From NCBI RefSeq assembly GCF_024347455.1, contig NZ_AP025483.1, positions 1,550,001 to 1,614,000 on the forward strand: a stretch of 64,000 nucleotides of DNA, written 5' to 3'. The position numbers were made by a program, and so were the translations under genes. The notes below the pieces were generated by a model, which saw nothing but the letters and a program-made list of their open reading frames with translations, did no database searches and was not told the DNA's origin. The DNA comes from Vibrio echinoideorum. GTDB lineage: Bacteria; Pseudomonadota; Gammaproteobacteria; Enterobacterales; Vibrionaceae. Numbering within the stretch: the stretch's first letter is position 1; each line of letters opens with the position of its first letter. Below, piece after piece: positions 56,501-62,256 of the stretch.

Positions 56501-56810
56501 TGATACAATTACCGACTTTGCTTTAGGCCAAGATCACTTAGATATATCTCAGTTATTGCCAACGGAAAATTCAATGTCAGATTTGCTTGAGCACATCACG
56601 ATTGAAAAAGTGGATAACGGCGGTGGTGATAAAGATTTGGTTATCACTATCTCTGAAGACGCAAGTAATAGCGGTCAGACACAAACTATTGTACTCGATA
56701 ATACGGGGAATCAGTTCGACTCTGTGAACGCTCAAGGTGATGGCAGTGTGATAAGCAGTGATTTGAGTAATTTGGTTAACCAACTCTTTGTGAACTTACC
56801 AGACCAATAA
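38571..56810 (+). CDS. Giant LapA/Bap-like RTX adhesin with retention module, 37 identical repeats, vWA domain
   Basis: 6079 residues. Residues 1-~150 form a LapA-type retention module; TAAG at 94-97 (EEFATAAGESG) matches the LapG protease site that releases such adhesins. Residues ~154-343 are two divergent cadherin/VCBS-like repeats (TTDEDTPVNGTLSASDEDGD type). Residues 344-4450 are 37 copies of one 111-residue module (starts TFVDADESINVAEDSGENTG, ends LTVTPVND). About 4451-5360 holds further VCBS/Ig-like modules with diverse sequence. A von Willebrand A domain at about 5369-5550 has the MIDAS DLSGS (D5374, S5376, S5378). About 5921-5975 is a short RTX calcium repeat (GNDLLDGGEGDD, GGLGNDILTGGDGDD), followed by the type I secretion tail. 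It should be exported by a type I system, held in the TolC-like channel and released by periplasmic proteolysis under cyclic-di-GMP control. ATG 38571 has AGGGG at the right distance; 38577 is an alternative. Confidence 0.95.
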   Translation: MDMTVLNASGALALGQRIVISVDGTIKILDDGQPLQAGDVVLESQNGSSEPQISVKRFSPEDGGEVELDQDIADIFAALEEGQDPTELGEEFATAAGESGSSLVSSGTIERDGDETIPGTEFVTTGFEALGMSRTQSLSLLDAFRSVEQPNNAPTFVDNNNSPVGDALSFTTDEDTPVNGTLSASDEDGDSLSFTKATDPSNGTVVVDENGDWTYTPNENYNGDDSFTVVVSDDQGGTDTITVNVGVTPVNDLPVGDDISVTTDEDTPVSGSLTATDADNDQLTFSKGTEPSNGSVVVDENGNWTYTPDENYNGSDSFTVVVDDGQDGTDTITVDVGVTPVNDTFVDADESINVAEDSGENTGNVLTGTSSPDGDVTVTTFSVGNQTVNAGESITVDGKGTISIDSEGNYTFTPVTNYNGAFPTVTYTMTDGLEVDGTPLETSTLDLTVTPVNDTFVDADESINVAEDSGENTGNVLTGTSSPDGDVTVTTFSVGNQTVNAGESITVDGKGTISIDSEGNYTFTPVTNYNGAFPTVTYTMTDGLEVDGTPLETSTLDLTVTPVNDTFVDADESINVAEDSGENTGNVLTGTSSPDGDVTVTTFSVGNQTVNAGESITVDGKGTISIDSEGNYTFTPVTNYNGAFPTVTYTMTDGLEVDGTPLETSTLDLTVTPVNDTFVDADESINVAEDSGENTGNVLTGTSSPDGDVTVTTFSVGNQTVNAGESITVDGKGTISIDSEGNYTFTPVTNYNGAFPTVTYTMTDGLEVDGTPLETSTLDLTVTPVNDTFVDADESINVAEDSGENTGNVLTGTSSPDGDVTVTTFSVGNQTVNAGESITVDGKGTISIDSEGNYTFTPVTNYNGAFPTVTYTMTDGLEVDGTPLETSTLDLTVTPVNDTFVDADESINVAEDSGENTGNVLTGTSSPDGDVTVTTFSVGNQTVNAGESITVDGKGTISIDSEGNYTFTPVTNYNGAFPTVTYTMTDGLEVDGTPLETSTLDLTVTPVNDTFVDADESINVAEDSGENTGNVLTGTSSPDGDVTVTTFSVGNQTVNAGESITVDGKGTISIDSEGNYTFTPVTNYNGAFPTVTYTMTDGLEVDGTPLETSTLDLTVTPVNDTFVDADESINVAEDSGENTGNVLTGTSSPDGDVTVTTFSVGNQTVNAGESITVDGKGTISIDSEGNYTFTPVTNYNGAFPTVTYTMTDGLEVDGTPLETSTLDLTVTPVNDTFVDADESINVAEDSGENTGNVLTGTSSPDGDVTVTTFSVGNQTVNAGESITVDGKGTISIDSEGNYTFTPVTNYNGAFPTVTYTMTDGLEVDGTPLETSTLDLTVTPVNDTFVDADESINVAEDSGENTGNVLTGTSSPDGDVTVTTFSVGNQTVNAGESITVDGKGTISIDSEGNYTFTPVTNYNGAFPTVTYTMTDGLEVDGTPLETSTLDLTVTPVNDTFVDADESINVAEDSGENTGNVLTGTSSPDGDVTVTTFSVGNQTVNAGESITVDGKGTISIDSEGNYTFTPVTNYNGAFPTVTYTMTDGLEVDGTPLETSTLDLTVTPVNDTFVDADESINVAEDSGENTGNVLTGTSSPDGDVTVTTFSVGNQTVNAGESITVDGKGTISIDSEGNYTFTPVTNYNGAFPTVTYTMTDGLEVDGTPLETSTLDLTVTPVNDTFVDADESINVAEDSGENTGNVLTGTSSPDGDVTVTTFSVGNQTVNAGESITVDGKGTISIDSEGNYTFTPVTNYNGAFPTVTYTMTDGLEVDGTPLETSTLDLTVTPVNDTFVDADESINVAEDSGENTGNVLTGTSSPDGDVTVTTFSVGNQTVNAGESITVDGKGTISIDSEGNYTFTPVTNYNGAFPTVTYTMTDGLEVDGTPLETSTLDLTVTPVNDTFVDADESINVAEDSGENTGNVLTGTSSPDGDVTVTTFSVGNQTVNAGESITVDGKGTISIDSEGNYTFTPVTNYNGAFPTVTYTMTDGLEVDGTPLETSTLDLTVTPVNDTFVDADESINVAEDSGENTGNVLTGTSSPDGDVTVTTFSVGNQTVNAGESITVDGKGTISIDSEGNYTFTPVTNYNGAFPTVTYTMTDGLEVDGTPLETSTLDLTVTPVNDTFVDADESINVAEDSGENTGNVLTGTSSPDGDVTVTTFSVGNQTVNAGESITVDGKGTISIDSEGNYTFTPVTNYNGAFPTVTYTMTDGLEVDGTPLETSTLDLTVTPVNDTFVDADESINVAEDSGENTGNVLTGTSSPDGDVTVTTFSVGNQTVNAGESITVDGKGTISIDSEGNYTFTPVTNYNGAFPTVTYTMTDGLEVDGTPLETSTLDLTVTPVNDTFVDADESINVAEDSGENTGNVLTGTSSPDGDVTVTTFSVGNQTVNAGESITVDGKGTISIDSEGNYTFTPVTNYNGAFPTVTYTMTDGLEVDGTPLETSTLDLTVTPVNDTFVDADESINVAEDSGENTGNVLTGTSSPDGDVTVTTFSVGNQTVNAGESITVDGKGTISIDSEGNYTFTPVTNYNGAFPTVTYTMTDGLEVDGTPLETSTLDLTVTPVNDTFVDADESINVAEDSGENTGNVLTGTSSPDGDVTVTTFSVGNQTVNAGESITVDGKGTISIDSEGNYTFTPVTNYNGAFPTVTYTMTDGLEVDGTPLETSTLDLTVTPVNDTFVDADESINVAEDSGENTGNVLTGTSSPDGDVTVTTFSVGNQTVNAGESITVDGKGTISIDSEGNYTFTPVTNYNGAFPTVTYTMTDGLEVDGTPLETSTLDLTVTPVNDTFVDADESINVAEDSGENTGNVLTGTSSPDGDVTVTTFSVGNQTVNAGESITVDGKGTISIDSEGNYTFTPVTNYNGAFPTVTYTMTDGLEVDGTPLETSTLDLTVTPVNDTFVDADESINVAEDSGENTGNVLTGTSSPDGDVTVTTFSVGNQTVNAGESITVDGKGTISIDSEGNYTFTPVTNYNGAFPTVTYTMTDGLEVDGTPLETSTLDLTVTPVNDTFVDADESINVAEDSGENTGNVLTGTSSPDGDVTVTTFSVGNQTVNAGESITVDGKGTISIDSEGNYTFTPVTNYNGAFPTVTYTMTDGLEVDGTPLETSTLDLTVTPVNDTFVDADESINVAEDSGENTGNVLTGTSSPDGDVTVTTFSVGNQTVNAGESITVDGKGTISIDSEGNYTFTPVTNYNGAFPTVTYTMTDGLEVDGTPLETSTLDLTVTPVNDTFVDADESINVAEDSGENTGNVLTGTSSPDGDVTVTTFSVGNQTVNAGESITVDGKGTISIDSEGNYTFTPVTNYNGAFPTVTYTMTDGLEVDGTPLETSTLDLTVTPVNDTFVDADESINVAEDSGENTGNVLTGTSSPDGDVTVTTFSVGNQTVNAGESITVDGKGTISIDSEGNYTFTPVTNYNGAFPTVTYTMTDGLEVDGTPLETSTLDLTVTPVNDTFVDADESINVAEDSGENTGNVLTGTSSPDGDVTVTTFSVGNQTVNAGESITVDGKGTISIDSEGNYTFTPVTNYNGAFPTVTYTMTDGLEVDGTPLETSTLDLTVTPVNDTFVDADESINVAEDSGENTGNVLTGTSSPDGDVTVTTFSVGNQTVNAGESITVDGKGTISIDSEGNYTFTPVTNYNGAFPTVTYTMTDGLEVDGTPLETSTLDLTVTPVNDTFVDADESINVAEDSGENTGNVLTGTSSPDGDVTVTTFSVGNQTVNAGESITVDGKGTISIDSEGNYTFTPVTNYNGAFPTVTYTMTDGLEVDGTPLETSTLDLTVTPVNDTFVDADESINVAEDSGENTGNVLTGTSSPDGDVTVTTFSVGNQTVNAGESITVDGKGTISIDSEGNYTFTPVTNYNGAFPTVTYTMTDGLEVDGTPLETSTLDLTVTPVNDTFVDADESINVAEDSGENTGNVLTGTSSPDGDVTVTTFSVGNQTVNAGESITVDGKGTISIDSEGNYTFTPVTNYNGAFPTVTYTMTDGLEVDGTPLETSTLDLTVTPVNDTFVDADESINVAEDSGENTGNVLTGTSSPDGDVTVTTFSVGNQTVNAGESITVDGKGTISIDSEGNYTFTPVTNYNGAFPTVTYTMTDGLEVDGTPLETSTLDLTVTPVNDTFVDADESINVAEDSGENTGNVLTGTSSPDGDVTVTTFSVGNQTVNAGESITVDGKGTISIDSEGNYTFTPVTNYNGAFPTVTYTMTDGLEVDGTPLETSTLDLTVTPVNDTFVDADESINVAEDSGENTGNVLTGTSSPDGDVTVTTFSVGNQTVNAGESITVDGKGTISIDSEGNYTFTPVTNYNGAFPTVTYTMTDGLEVDGTPLETSTLDLTVTPVNDTFVDADESINVAEDSGENTGNVLTGTSSPDGDVTVTTFSVGNQTVNAGESITVDGKGTISIDSEGNYTFTPVTNYNGAFPTVTYTMTDGLEVDGTPLETSTLDLTVTPVNDGPTIDVVAKPTFNENDAAVDTVVATFTASDEEDGTPSVAFTPGTNTDSYYAISGTDVVLTQAGVDAVNAGETLPAVSLTATDSDNATAVDSDTPTYNSVDAIDDGSLSQEYTAFADFTDGITIPTGSDGEPLFSIEAITYDSDGNETSGTISELSGFGIGVAGSIRDSGQIADQIEYDPGSDTSEKIKFEFSELANNVDFSVSRLFGSENEGEQGAWSAYYNGELVASGVFKTDSGASTGDFNIDTGDIVFDTLVFEADSNGVRVGDSSDYVLSSIRVTGIDLGDGAIIVDEDDGVSVTDANAGLLANDIDDQNDTFSLTAVNGQTITNGSVVTLPSGALLTVYADGTYDYDTNDVYDYLQAGELTTESFTYTITDEHGATDTATATINIIGSNDAPSGNPDTATLEEGSTVTFTSDQLLVNDVDNDDTNLAVLSLASDSSGTNEVDISSPGSTFSTSLGGTVTINDDGSFSYQAPQGQDHTQGVAITDSIYYLVTDGQGNSNWTEIEIAITDSGPTAVDDFDSVGFGGLGFGNLISGENDGSGKDDLGSDVTKVTSITFDGQTYNEWNSNGEIVIDTGTAIATFNQDGSYSYQSTQAEGQVELFSTNDMLNNNGIELYAYSDYQQVDVTNLNSNSASVVNVGNKVGIYYDNAAGNGSQIRYDEALVTKFSGEVSVANFTLNGVANSEQVFWEAYDDQGSLIDSGTVSSNDLTIVSDSGFETVVLYTGTTNNFMVESVEVQYSVGSTNQDTFEYELTDADGSGASAQLTVTQDSLPVAKDNSEEVYEAGLESGTDSNSDTSVVTGNILDNDSGVSSSTSISAVNGQASVNGVVVITTTYGTLTVYTDDSNGFRAGDFEYELTNTSIGDDVVDSFSYTISNSVGVTDSAQLNINIVDDVPIVSDVERNLTTTSDPITTNLTFVLDLSGSMDYSAGNGKSYLETAIEALTALVSEVDDTGDVNVQIVTFSGNNIANSGWLLDDVADVITYLESLQASGGTLYSDALEKVMDSGALPTSDQSFVYFISDGAPNAGAEVDGDLQDDWNSYLDSANYDISFAIGIGNAPLDELTPIAHSADASDNDSDYAVVVDDADDLTNTVLEYFDNNSISGDVKLFDAEGGILEGADGVSITSIVIDGIAYEYDASLPEITVSTALGGEFRINFDSGEYYYSIAVDRNVLNESEVIQVQVEDGDGDQDSLKLTLNIDYHATIDANVNNIITNLNSDSPLSIDTDYLTHSDAITSDTVVSSVASSEATVTLNGEAVILDNAESGDEFSYVIDGNGVSDSANVEVNFIDSSVLSGTQADDIIIGKPTNSIGELATITATVRSGNTYNNPNQYGFAFSSLAAGLSVMQISIDLSSIDNNAYWDISDSSNPMNQTESKGIEQTDNIWDAMNSDSSVLIANFVDGDFTSDDEFWFTFDTDSFGGDQGSSFIGASFEVVLNDGSVITGTYESDGNGGAIAVVQNYASELYGFDGDDVLVADNGNDLLDGGEGDDLLIGGLGNDILTGGDGDDLFQWVDQPFQDDVDTITDFALGQDHLDISQLLPTENSMSDLLEHITIEKVDNGGGDKDLVITISEDASNSGQTQTIVLDNTGNQFDSVNAQGDGSVISSDLSNLVNQLFVNLPDQ
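39600..51920 (+). repeat. 37 tandem copies of a 333-bp unit inside the adhesin gene
   Basis: The block is 12,321 bases, exactly 37 x 333. Every copy that I compared is identical in DNA, and translations in frames on both strands are the same from copy to copy, which leaves little room for even silent differences. Each unit encodes 111 residues from TFVDADES to LTVTPVND. By hand count the unit is 187/333 G+C (56%), clearly richer than the later part of the same gene. It has no spacers and is not CRISPR-like. The copy number should be prone to change by recombination. Confidence 0.97.
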
Positions 56811-56811
56811 C

Positions 56812-56837
56812 AAAAAAGGGCCGAAAGGCCCTTTTTT
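56812..56837. terminator. Bidirectional terminator between the adhesin and rlmI
   Basis: AAAAAAGGGCC, loop GAAA, GGCCCTTTTTT: a GNRA-loop hairpin with A- and T-runs, two bases after the adhesin stop and between convergent genes. Confidence 0.95.
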
Positions 56838-56882
56838 AATGTGTCTGTTTTGTTATATCAACTAGCTTCTAAAGTACTAAAA

Positions 56883-58076
56883 TTAAAGCACCTTACATGC
56901 AAAACCTTTCAGGTAGAAACCTTCTGGGTAAGCTGTATCAATTAAGTGATCGGCAGCTTGCTCGAAGCGCTCTACAAACTTAACCGTTCGACCTGCATCT
57001 AGAGCGGCATCAGCAATGATTTTTTGGAATAAGTCAGCACCCATCAAACCTGAGCAAGAGTAGGTGAGTAGTGTTCCACCTGGCTTCAGGATTTGCATCG
57101 CGAGCATGTTCACGTCTTTGTAGCCGTTAGCACCTGATGTTAGGTTGTTTTTGCTTGAAACAAACTTTGGTGGATCCATGATCACTACGTCAAACTTAGT
57201 GCCTTGATCTCGGTATTCACGAAGTAGTTTGAATACGTCTGCGTTCAGGAATACTGCACGTTTTTTCGAGATATCGAACTCATTCAGTTCAGCGTTGAAC
57301 TTAGCTGTATCAAGAGCTAGTTGAGATACGTCTGCGTTGATCACACGTTTCGCATCGCCTTTAAGCGCGTAAAGGCCAAAACCGCCAGTGTATGAAAAAC
57401 AGTTAAGGACATCTTTGCCTTTAACGTACTTCATAGACTCTTTGCGGCTATCACGTTGGTCCATGTAGAAGCCAGTTTTGTGGCCTTCCATTATGTTCAC
57501 GCTGATCTTTACGCCGTTTTCTTCAATGACTACTGACTTAGGTGGCTCTTCACCGTGAAGTACACCAACAACTTGTTCTAAGCCCTCTTTTTTACGAACT
57601 GCTACGTCAGAGCGTTCGTAAATATTACACTCAGGGAAGCACTCAACTAAAGCTTCAACGATAATACTTTTGTTGAATTCCGCGCCAGCACTCAATAGTT
57701 GGCAAACCAAGAAATCTTGGTACTTGTCGATCGTGATACCTGGCAGGCCGTCAGATTCAGCCGCCGTTAATCGGTATCCCGTTAGGCCGTCACGTTCGAT
57801 GATATCTTCACGTAGTGATTGTGCGTCTTTGAATCTTTTGATGAAAAACGCTTTATTGATTTCTTCCTTTTCAAACGTCCAAACACGAGCGCGAATTTGA
57901 GATTCTGGTGAGTAAGCTGCTTTTGCGAGCCATTGACCATTTTGAGCATATACGTCTACAGTTTCACCTGATTGTGGCTCGCCTTCGACTTTATCGATAC
58001 CGCGTGAAAATACCCAAGGGTGTTTGCGGCGTAGTGATTTGTCACGGCCTTTAGCTAGATGAATTGAAGGAGTCAT
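56883..58076 (-). CDS. rlmI: 23S rRNA (cytosine-1962-C5) methyltransferase RlmI
   Basis: 397 residues, nearly the same as E. coli RlmI (YccW, 396). The N-terminal PUA domain ([19 protein letters not shown]) is followed by a central linker and a Rossmann SAM methyltransferase domain: [20 protein letters not shown] is the SAM motif and VIMDPPKFV the substrate/catalytic loop, with [10 protein letters not shown] providing the catalytic cysteine motif near residue 340. It modifies ribosomal RNA post-transcriptionally. The neighbours acylphosphatase, tusE and yccA are also linked to yccW in E. coli, supporting orthology. Confidence 0.93.
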   Translation of the reverse strand: MTPSIHLAKGRDKSLRRKHPWVFSRGIDKVEGEPQSGETVDVYAQNGQWLAKAAYSPESQIRARVWTFEKEEINKAFFIKRFKDAQSLREDIIERDGLTGYRLTAAESDGLPGITIDKYQDFLVCQLLSAGAEFNKSIIVEALVECFPECNIYERSDVAVRKKEGLEQVVGVLHGEEPPKSVVIEENGVKISVNIMEGHKTGFYMDQRDSRKESMKYVKGKDVLNCFSYTGGFGLYALKGDAKRVINADVSQLALDTAKFNAELNEFDISKKRAVFLNADVFKLLREYRDQGTKFDVVIMDPPKFVSSKNNLTSGANGYKDVNMLAMQILKPGGTLLTYSCSGLMGADLFQKIIADAALDAGRTVKFVERFEQAADHLIDTAYPEGFYLKGFACKVL

Positions 58077-58146
58077 AATTTACTCTGTTTGTTGAATTTG
58101 AAGGAGGGGTATTGTCGGGGAAGTCCAGTTGAAAAGCAAATAGGAA

Positions 58147-58164
58147 AGGGCTGTAGGAGCAGCC
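58147..58164 (-). terminator. Possible weak terminator of the chemotaxis receptor gene
   Basis: On the minus strand GGGCTG, loop CTCCTA, CAGCCC, then TTTCC. The stem is short and the T-run broken. Confidence 0.35.
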
Positions 58165-58242
58165 CTAATAACGTTTTTTAATGAATAAGTTGTCATTGGG
58201 TAAGACAGCTATGATTAATACCTCAGCGGTCAGATATCAGTA

Positions 58243-59646
58243 TTAAGCCTTTAAGCCTGTCAGCAACTCTTCCATGGTGTCGCTCTGCTTACGCAGTTGA
58301 TCAACATTGGAATTGCTCTTGCTGATCATTTCACAGATGTTATCTGATTGATGACGAATCTCTTCAACACTTTGAGCGATGTTATCAGCAACAACACCTT
58401 GCTCTTCCGCAGCTGTAGCAATTTGAGTACTACTATCAGAAATGGATTGATTCTTTTCTGCTAAAGACCCGATTTCAACGTTCACTTCCGACATTAATGC
58501 TTGGCCTTCATTTGCGTTGTTAACCGTTATTTCCATTAATTTTGTCAGTGACTGGCTGTTACGTTGTAATGATTCAATCATACTTTGGATTTCAACCGTT
58601 GCTTGTTGCGTTCGTCCTGCTAGAGCGCGAACTTCGTCTGCAACGACAGCAAATCCACGGCCTTGCTCACCAGCACGAGCGGCTTCGATTGCTGCGTTTA
58701 ATGCCAGTAAGTTCGTTTGCTGTGAAATACCATTAATGGTGGCGACCACTTCATCGATCTGTGCAGCATTCGCATCGAGTTCTTCCACAGCTTGTGAAGC
58801 GGATTGGATCTCTTGAGAGAGGCTAGAGATAGAATCCAAAGTATTAGAAACCTTCAGTTGTCCACTTTGTGCGACACCGCGAGCATCCATCGTTTGAGAG
58901 CTAGACTCATGAGCTAGGTTTGCGACCTCACGAATGGTCGCGGCCATCTGTTCTGTGGCACTTGCTAAGCTATTTAGGTGTTCTTGCTGATTACCCGAAA
59001 TGTTTGAGCTTTGTTGTGTTGATTGATTTAAATCCGAGCTGATCTGTTGCATGAGTGCTACAGATTCTTGAATGGAAAGAACCATGTTTTGCTCGCGCTC
59101 GGCTACTTTGTCGATGGTAATGGCAATTTCGCTAAACTCATCGCGAACTAAGAAGTAGTTCATACGACAGGTTAAGTCGCCATTAGCGAGCGTGTTCAGA
59201 GCTTTGTTTATCGAGAACATCGCGCCACCAATGAAAGTCATGATGTAATAAACACCAAGCGCAATTAGGGTGAGAGTAACTGCGATGATAGAAACTTGAG
59301 TCGTAGACAATGCTGACCAAAGGTTTTGGTCATGGCTTGCAACTAAGCTGAATGCACCGTTCATAACTGAGACGGAACCAACACCATAGCCTAAAGAGAT
59401 GGTTTCAGAATTACTGACAAGCTGAGCAACCTGATCTTTAGTGAGCTGACCAGCTTCGATAAGCCCTTTCATCAAGAGCATTTCTTCTTGATAAAGGTGG
59501 GCAAGTAAAGAGTCTGCGGCGCTATCTAAAACAAGAGTTAATATAACCAAGGCGAGAAGAGGTAATAAGAACAGTAGATAGAACTTTTCTTGGATTTTTA
59601 GGTGAATGAGATATTTGTCAATCCAACGAAATGGGATTTCTTTCAT
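58243..59646 (-). CDS. Methyl-accepting chemotaxis protein
   Basis: 467 residues. Two membrane helices (about 24-44, [18 protein letters not shown], and 115-143, [18 protein letters not shown]) bracket a small periplasmic part of about 70 residues, too short for a full Cache or four-helix sensor. A HAMP-like segment follows, then the signalling domain with the hairpin tip [20 protein letters not shown] continuing [20 protein letters not shown], the CheA/CheW contact region, all intact. Its ligand is unknown. It sits inside the rlmI-acylphosphatase neighbourhood that lacks such a gene in E. coli. The ATG has only a weak upstream GAG. Confidence 0.92.
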   Translation of the reverse strand: MKEIPFRWIDKYLIHLKIQEKFYLLFLLPLLALVILTLVLDSAADSLLAHLYQEEMLLMKGLIEAGQLTKDQVAQLVSNSETISLGYGVGSVSVMNGAFSLVASHDQNLWSALSTTQVSIIAVTLTLIALGVYYIMTFIGGAMFSINKALNTLANGDLTCRMNYFLVRDEFSEIAITIDKVAEREQNMVLSIQESVALMQQISSDLNQSTQQSSNISGNQQEHLNSLASATEQMAATIREVANLAHESSSQTMDARGVAQSGQLKVSNTLDSISSLSQEIQSASQAVEELDANAAQIDEVVATINGISQQTNLLALNAAIEAARAGEQGRGFAVVADEVRALAGRTQQATVEIQSMIESLQRNSQSLTKLMEITVNNANEGQALMSEVNVEIGSLAEKNQSISDSSTQIATAAEEQGVVADNIAQSVEEIRHQSDNICEMISKSNSNVDQLRKQSDTMEELLTGLKA

Positions 59647-59734
59647 AATCGTTATACTCGAAGTAAGTCCACCAATAAGCGGTGAATGAATAGAGTTGCA
59701 ACTATATCATTCATACAATTTATGAGGCAACGTT

Positions 59735-60022
59735 ATGGAAAGTTCACAATATATTTTTGTCGTATCAGGCGTAGTTCAGTGTGTTGGTTTTCGCTATCAC
59801 ACCAGTAGGCAGGCACAAACTCTGGGAATTTCAGGCTATGCAAAAAACCTAAATGATGGCCGAGTTGAAGTGCTAGCTGTCGGAAAGGGTAAGGAAATAG
59901 AGAAGTTCCACGCTTGGCTCAATATTGGCCCTTCGAGTGCGACAGTAGACTATGTAGTGATGCATCAAGTTAAAGAAAGTGAGCGGCAGGATGTACGTAT
60001 GGGGGAGTTTAAAATACTGTAG
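59735..60022 (+). CDS. Acylphosphatase
   Basis: 95 residues; hydrolyses the carboxyl-phosphate bond of acylphosphates. It has the family signature VVQCVGFRYHTSRQAQTLGI and GYAKNLNDGRVEVLAVG. The catalytic arginine is R20 and the catalytic asparagine N38, 18 residues apart as expected. The motif usually reads VQGVGF; here the glycine is cysteine, a mild change in the phosphate loop, probably tolerated. AGGCAAC precedes the ATG. It is divergent from the chemotaxis receptor and converges on tusE. E. coli yccX is the orthologue in the same neighbourhood. Confidence 0.93.
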   Translation: MESSQYIFVVSGVVQCVGFRYHTSRQAQTLGISGYAKNLNDGRVEVLAVGKGKEIEKFHAWLNIGPSSATVDYVVMHQVKESERQDVRMGEFKIL

Positions 60023-60041
60023 CTAGCGCACTACAGTATTT
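60012..60041. terminator. Perfect 11-bp hairpin overlapping the acylphosphatase stop
   Basis: AAATACTGTAG, loop of eight, CTACAGTATTT. The left arm includes the stop codon TAG, so translation to the end would open the hairpin. A/T ends on both sides; it probably separates acylphosphatase from the convergent tusE. Confidence 0.6.
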
Positions 60042-60084
60042 ACCCTTTACCTTGAGAATAAAGCAACCTAAAGTTGTTTAAGCT

Positions 60085-60414
60085 TTACAAGCATTTTGCT
60101 GGTTTAGGTAAACCAGCGAGCTTGGTTGCTTGTTTAGCGGGGCCTTTCTTGAATAATTTGAATAGGTACTTACTGTTACCTTTCTCTGGGCCGTGCGCTT
60201 TTTCCATCGCTTTAACGAGCATACGAACAGCTGGAGAGGTTTTGAACTCTTCGTAAAAGCTTCTTACAAAATGTACCACTTCTAAGTGCGCATCGGTCAG
60301 TTCAATCGCCTCATCTTGAGCAAGAATCTCAATCATACCTTCTTCCCATTGTGTGTAGTCCAATAGGTAGCCTTGAGCGTCGGTTTCAATTTGCTTGCCG
60401 TGATATTCAAACAT
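60085..60414 (-). CDS. tusE: Sulfurtransferase TusE (DsrC family)
   Basis: 109 residues. Accepts sulfur from the TusBCD complex and passes it to MnmA for 2-thiolation of tRNA wobble uridine. It shows the DsrC fold sequence [20 protein letters not shown] and [20 protein letters not shown] and, at the end, PKPAKCL with the conserved penultimate cysteine that carries the persulfide; the second DsrC cysteine of true dissimilatory proteins, about 10 residues earlier, is absent ([12 protein letters not shown]), as expected for TusE. Downstream of yccA in the same orientation. Confidence 0.93.
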   Translation of the reverse strand: MFEYHGKQIETDAQGYLLDYTQWEEGMIEILAQDEAIELTDAHLEVVHFVRSFYEEFKTSPAVRMLVKAMEKAHGPEKGNSKYLFKLFKKGPAKQATKLAGLPKPAKCL

Positions 60415-60516
60415 GTTTAATCCAGAATCAAATTTACTATGAGGATAGGGTACATGACCAAGTTTACCTTGCTCAATAGATATTGTAGTTATCTACGAAA
60501 TATTATACCTACAGGC

Positions 60517-60548
60517 ACAAAAAAGCCCAAGAGACAGGCTCTTGGGCT
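60517..60548 (-). terminator. Terminator of yccA
   Basis: On the minus strand AGCCCAAGAG, loop CCTGT, CTCTTGGGCT, then a T-run: a 10-bp perfect stem, 21 bases after the stop. Confidence 0.9.
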
Positions 60549-60568
60549 ACGTTTTCAGTGTTGAGTGA

Positions 60569-61234
60569 TTAGTCGTTACTGTTCATGATGCCTAAGATAC
60601 TTAGTAGGCTGATGAAGATGTTGTAGATAGAAACATACAAGCTAATCGTTGCCGAGATGTAGTTCGTTTCACCACCACGTATGATGCTTTGCGTTGTTAG
60701 CAAGATCACACCAGTAGAGAATAGGATGAACATACCGCTCATTGCTAATGATAACAGAGGCATTTGTAGGAAGATGTTTGCAACCATACCTACCAGCAGT
60801 ACAACGAAACCAGCCATTAGCATACCGTTAAGGAATGAAAGATCACGCTTAGTTGTAAGTGCGTAAGCTGACGCTGCCATGAATGCTAATGCTGTACCAC
60901 CTAGTGCGGTTAGGATGACATCACCCATACCTGCGCCAACGTACATGTTTAAGATTGGACCGATGGTGTAGCCTAGGAAGCCTGTAAACAGGAACGTGAA
61001 GACTAAACCCATGCCGTTGTCACGGTTCTTCTCAGTTAAGAAAAGTAGACCGTAGAAACCAACTAGCATGATAATAAGACCAGGACGAGGAAGGTTCATC
61101 GCCATAGATACGCCTGCTACTACAGCAGACCAAAGTAGTGTCATAGACAGTAGTGCGTATGTGTTACGCAACACTTTATTGGTTTGCAGAGCACTTTCTT
61201 GAGTTGCTGTGCGTGAAAACATAGGGCTGTTCAT
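60569..61234 (-). CDS. yccA: Bax inhibitor-1/YccA family inner-membrane protein
   Basis: 221 residues and seven hydrophobic helices (e.g. YALLSMTLLWSAVVAGVSMA, LIIMLVGFYGLLFL). The pattern is that of the BI-1/YccA family, and the C-terminal IIRGGETNYISATISLYVSI continues YNIFISLLSILGI with the conserved acidic helix. In E. coli YccA is a substrate and modulator of the FtsH protease and protects SecY. GAGGAAG precedes the ATG. Next to tusE, as in E. coli, which supports orthology. Confidence 0.92.
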   Translation of the reverse strand: MNSPMFSRTATQESALQTNKVLRNTYALLSMTLLWSAVVAGVSMAMNLPRPGLIIMLVGFYGLLFLTEKNRDNGMGLVFTFLFTGFLGYTIGPILNMYVGAGMGDVILTALGGTALAFMAASAYALTTKRDLSFLNGMLMAGFVVLLVGMVANIFLQMPLLSLAMSGMFILFSTGVILLTTQSIIRGGETNYISATISLYVSIYNIFISLLSILGIMNSND

Positions 61235-61420
61235 AATCTTCCTCGTAAGGTGACTTCAATAGTTATTAGTACATTTATGGGGCTGAAAGTTCGAAAAATC
61301 AAGTCTTTCATTCCTTTTGTATACTTAAAATAATAATCAAAATAGTCGTCTAAGTGTTCGTCAAGATGTAACAAATCATTACAAGCGTTTCATCGCTACA
61401 ACTTAAAGAAGCTTTTAATA

Positions 61421-61444
61421 ACGAAAAGGCGACCGAAGCCGCCT
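61421..61444 (-). terminator. Terminator of the aap operon
   Basis: On the minus strand AGGCGGC, tetraloop TTCG, GTCGCCT, then TTTTCG. A UUCG-capped stem with one G-U pair, about 26 bases after the aapP stop. Confidence 0.88.
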
Positions 61445-61469
61445 CTGTTTATATCAGTATAGTATCACA

Positions 61470-62234
61470 TTAATGGTGTAATATTTGACTCAAGAAGTTC
61501 TGAGTTCGATCTGATTGAGGATTTTCGAAGAAATCAACAGGGTTATTTTCTTCAATAATTTCTCCTGCATCCATAAAGATAACACGGTCGGCAACCTCTT
61601 TTGCAAAACCCATCTCGTGCGTTACACACAACATCGTCATGCCTTCTTCTGCAAGTTCAACCATTACATCCAGCACCTCGCGCACCATCTCAGGGTCGAG
61701 CGCTGATGTAGGTTCGTCAAACAACATGACTTGAGGGTTCATACATAAAGAGCGCGCAATTGCCACACGTTGTTGTTGACCACCAGAGAGCTGCCCCGGA
61801 AACTTATCGGCTTGCTCTGGTATTTTTACACGTTCGAGAAATTTCATCGCGATCGCTTCGGCTTCTTCTTTCGGCATCTTCTTCACCCAAATAGGTGCTA
61901 GGGTGCAATTTTCCAATACGGTTAGGTGAGGGAACAGATTGAAGTGCTGGAAACACATGCCCACATCGCGTCGAACCGCTTCAATGTTTTTCAGGTCTTC
62001 CGTTAGCTCATTGCCGGACACAAAGATATGGCCTTTTTGGTGCTCTTCTAATCGGTTAATACAACGAATCATCGTTGATTTCCCTGAACCTGAAGGGCCA
62101 CAAATAACGATTTTTTCGCCTTTTTTAACTTCCAAGTTGATGTTTTTAAGAACGTGGAACTCACCGTACCACTTGTTCATGTCTTTTAACTCGATCATAA
62201 GACCTTGAGAGTTGTTTTCTGTTTGCTGCGTCAT
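61470..62234 (-). CDS. aapP: General L-amino acid ABC transporter ATPase
   Basis: 254 residues. ATP-binding motifs are complete: Walker [11 protein letters not shown]-loop [12 protein letters not shown], signature [15 protein letters not shown], Walker [14 protein letters not shown] and the H-loop VTHEMGF. It is the GlnQ/AapP-type ATPase of polar amino acid importers. It lies 22 bp after aapM and ends the operon; AAGGACG precedes the ATG. Because both partner permeases are of the Aap type, this is assigned to that system (L-amino acids such as Glu, Asp, Gln, His). Confidence 0.93.
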   Translation of the reverse strand: MTQQTENNSQGLMIELKDMNKWYGEFHVLKNINLEVKKGEKIVICGPSGSGKSTMIRCINRLEEHQKGHIFVSGNELTEDLKNIEAVRRDVGMCFQHFNLFPHLTVLENCTLAPIWVKKMPKEEAEAIAMKFLERVKIPEQADKFPGQLSGGQQQRVAIARSLCMNPQVMLFDEPTSALDPEMVREVLDVMVELAEEGMTMLCVTHEMGFAKEVADRVIFMDAGEIIEENNPVDFFENPQSDRTQNFLSQILHH

Positions 62235-62256
62235 AATACGTCCTTGATCTTGTTAA

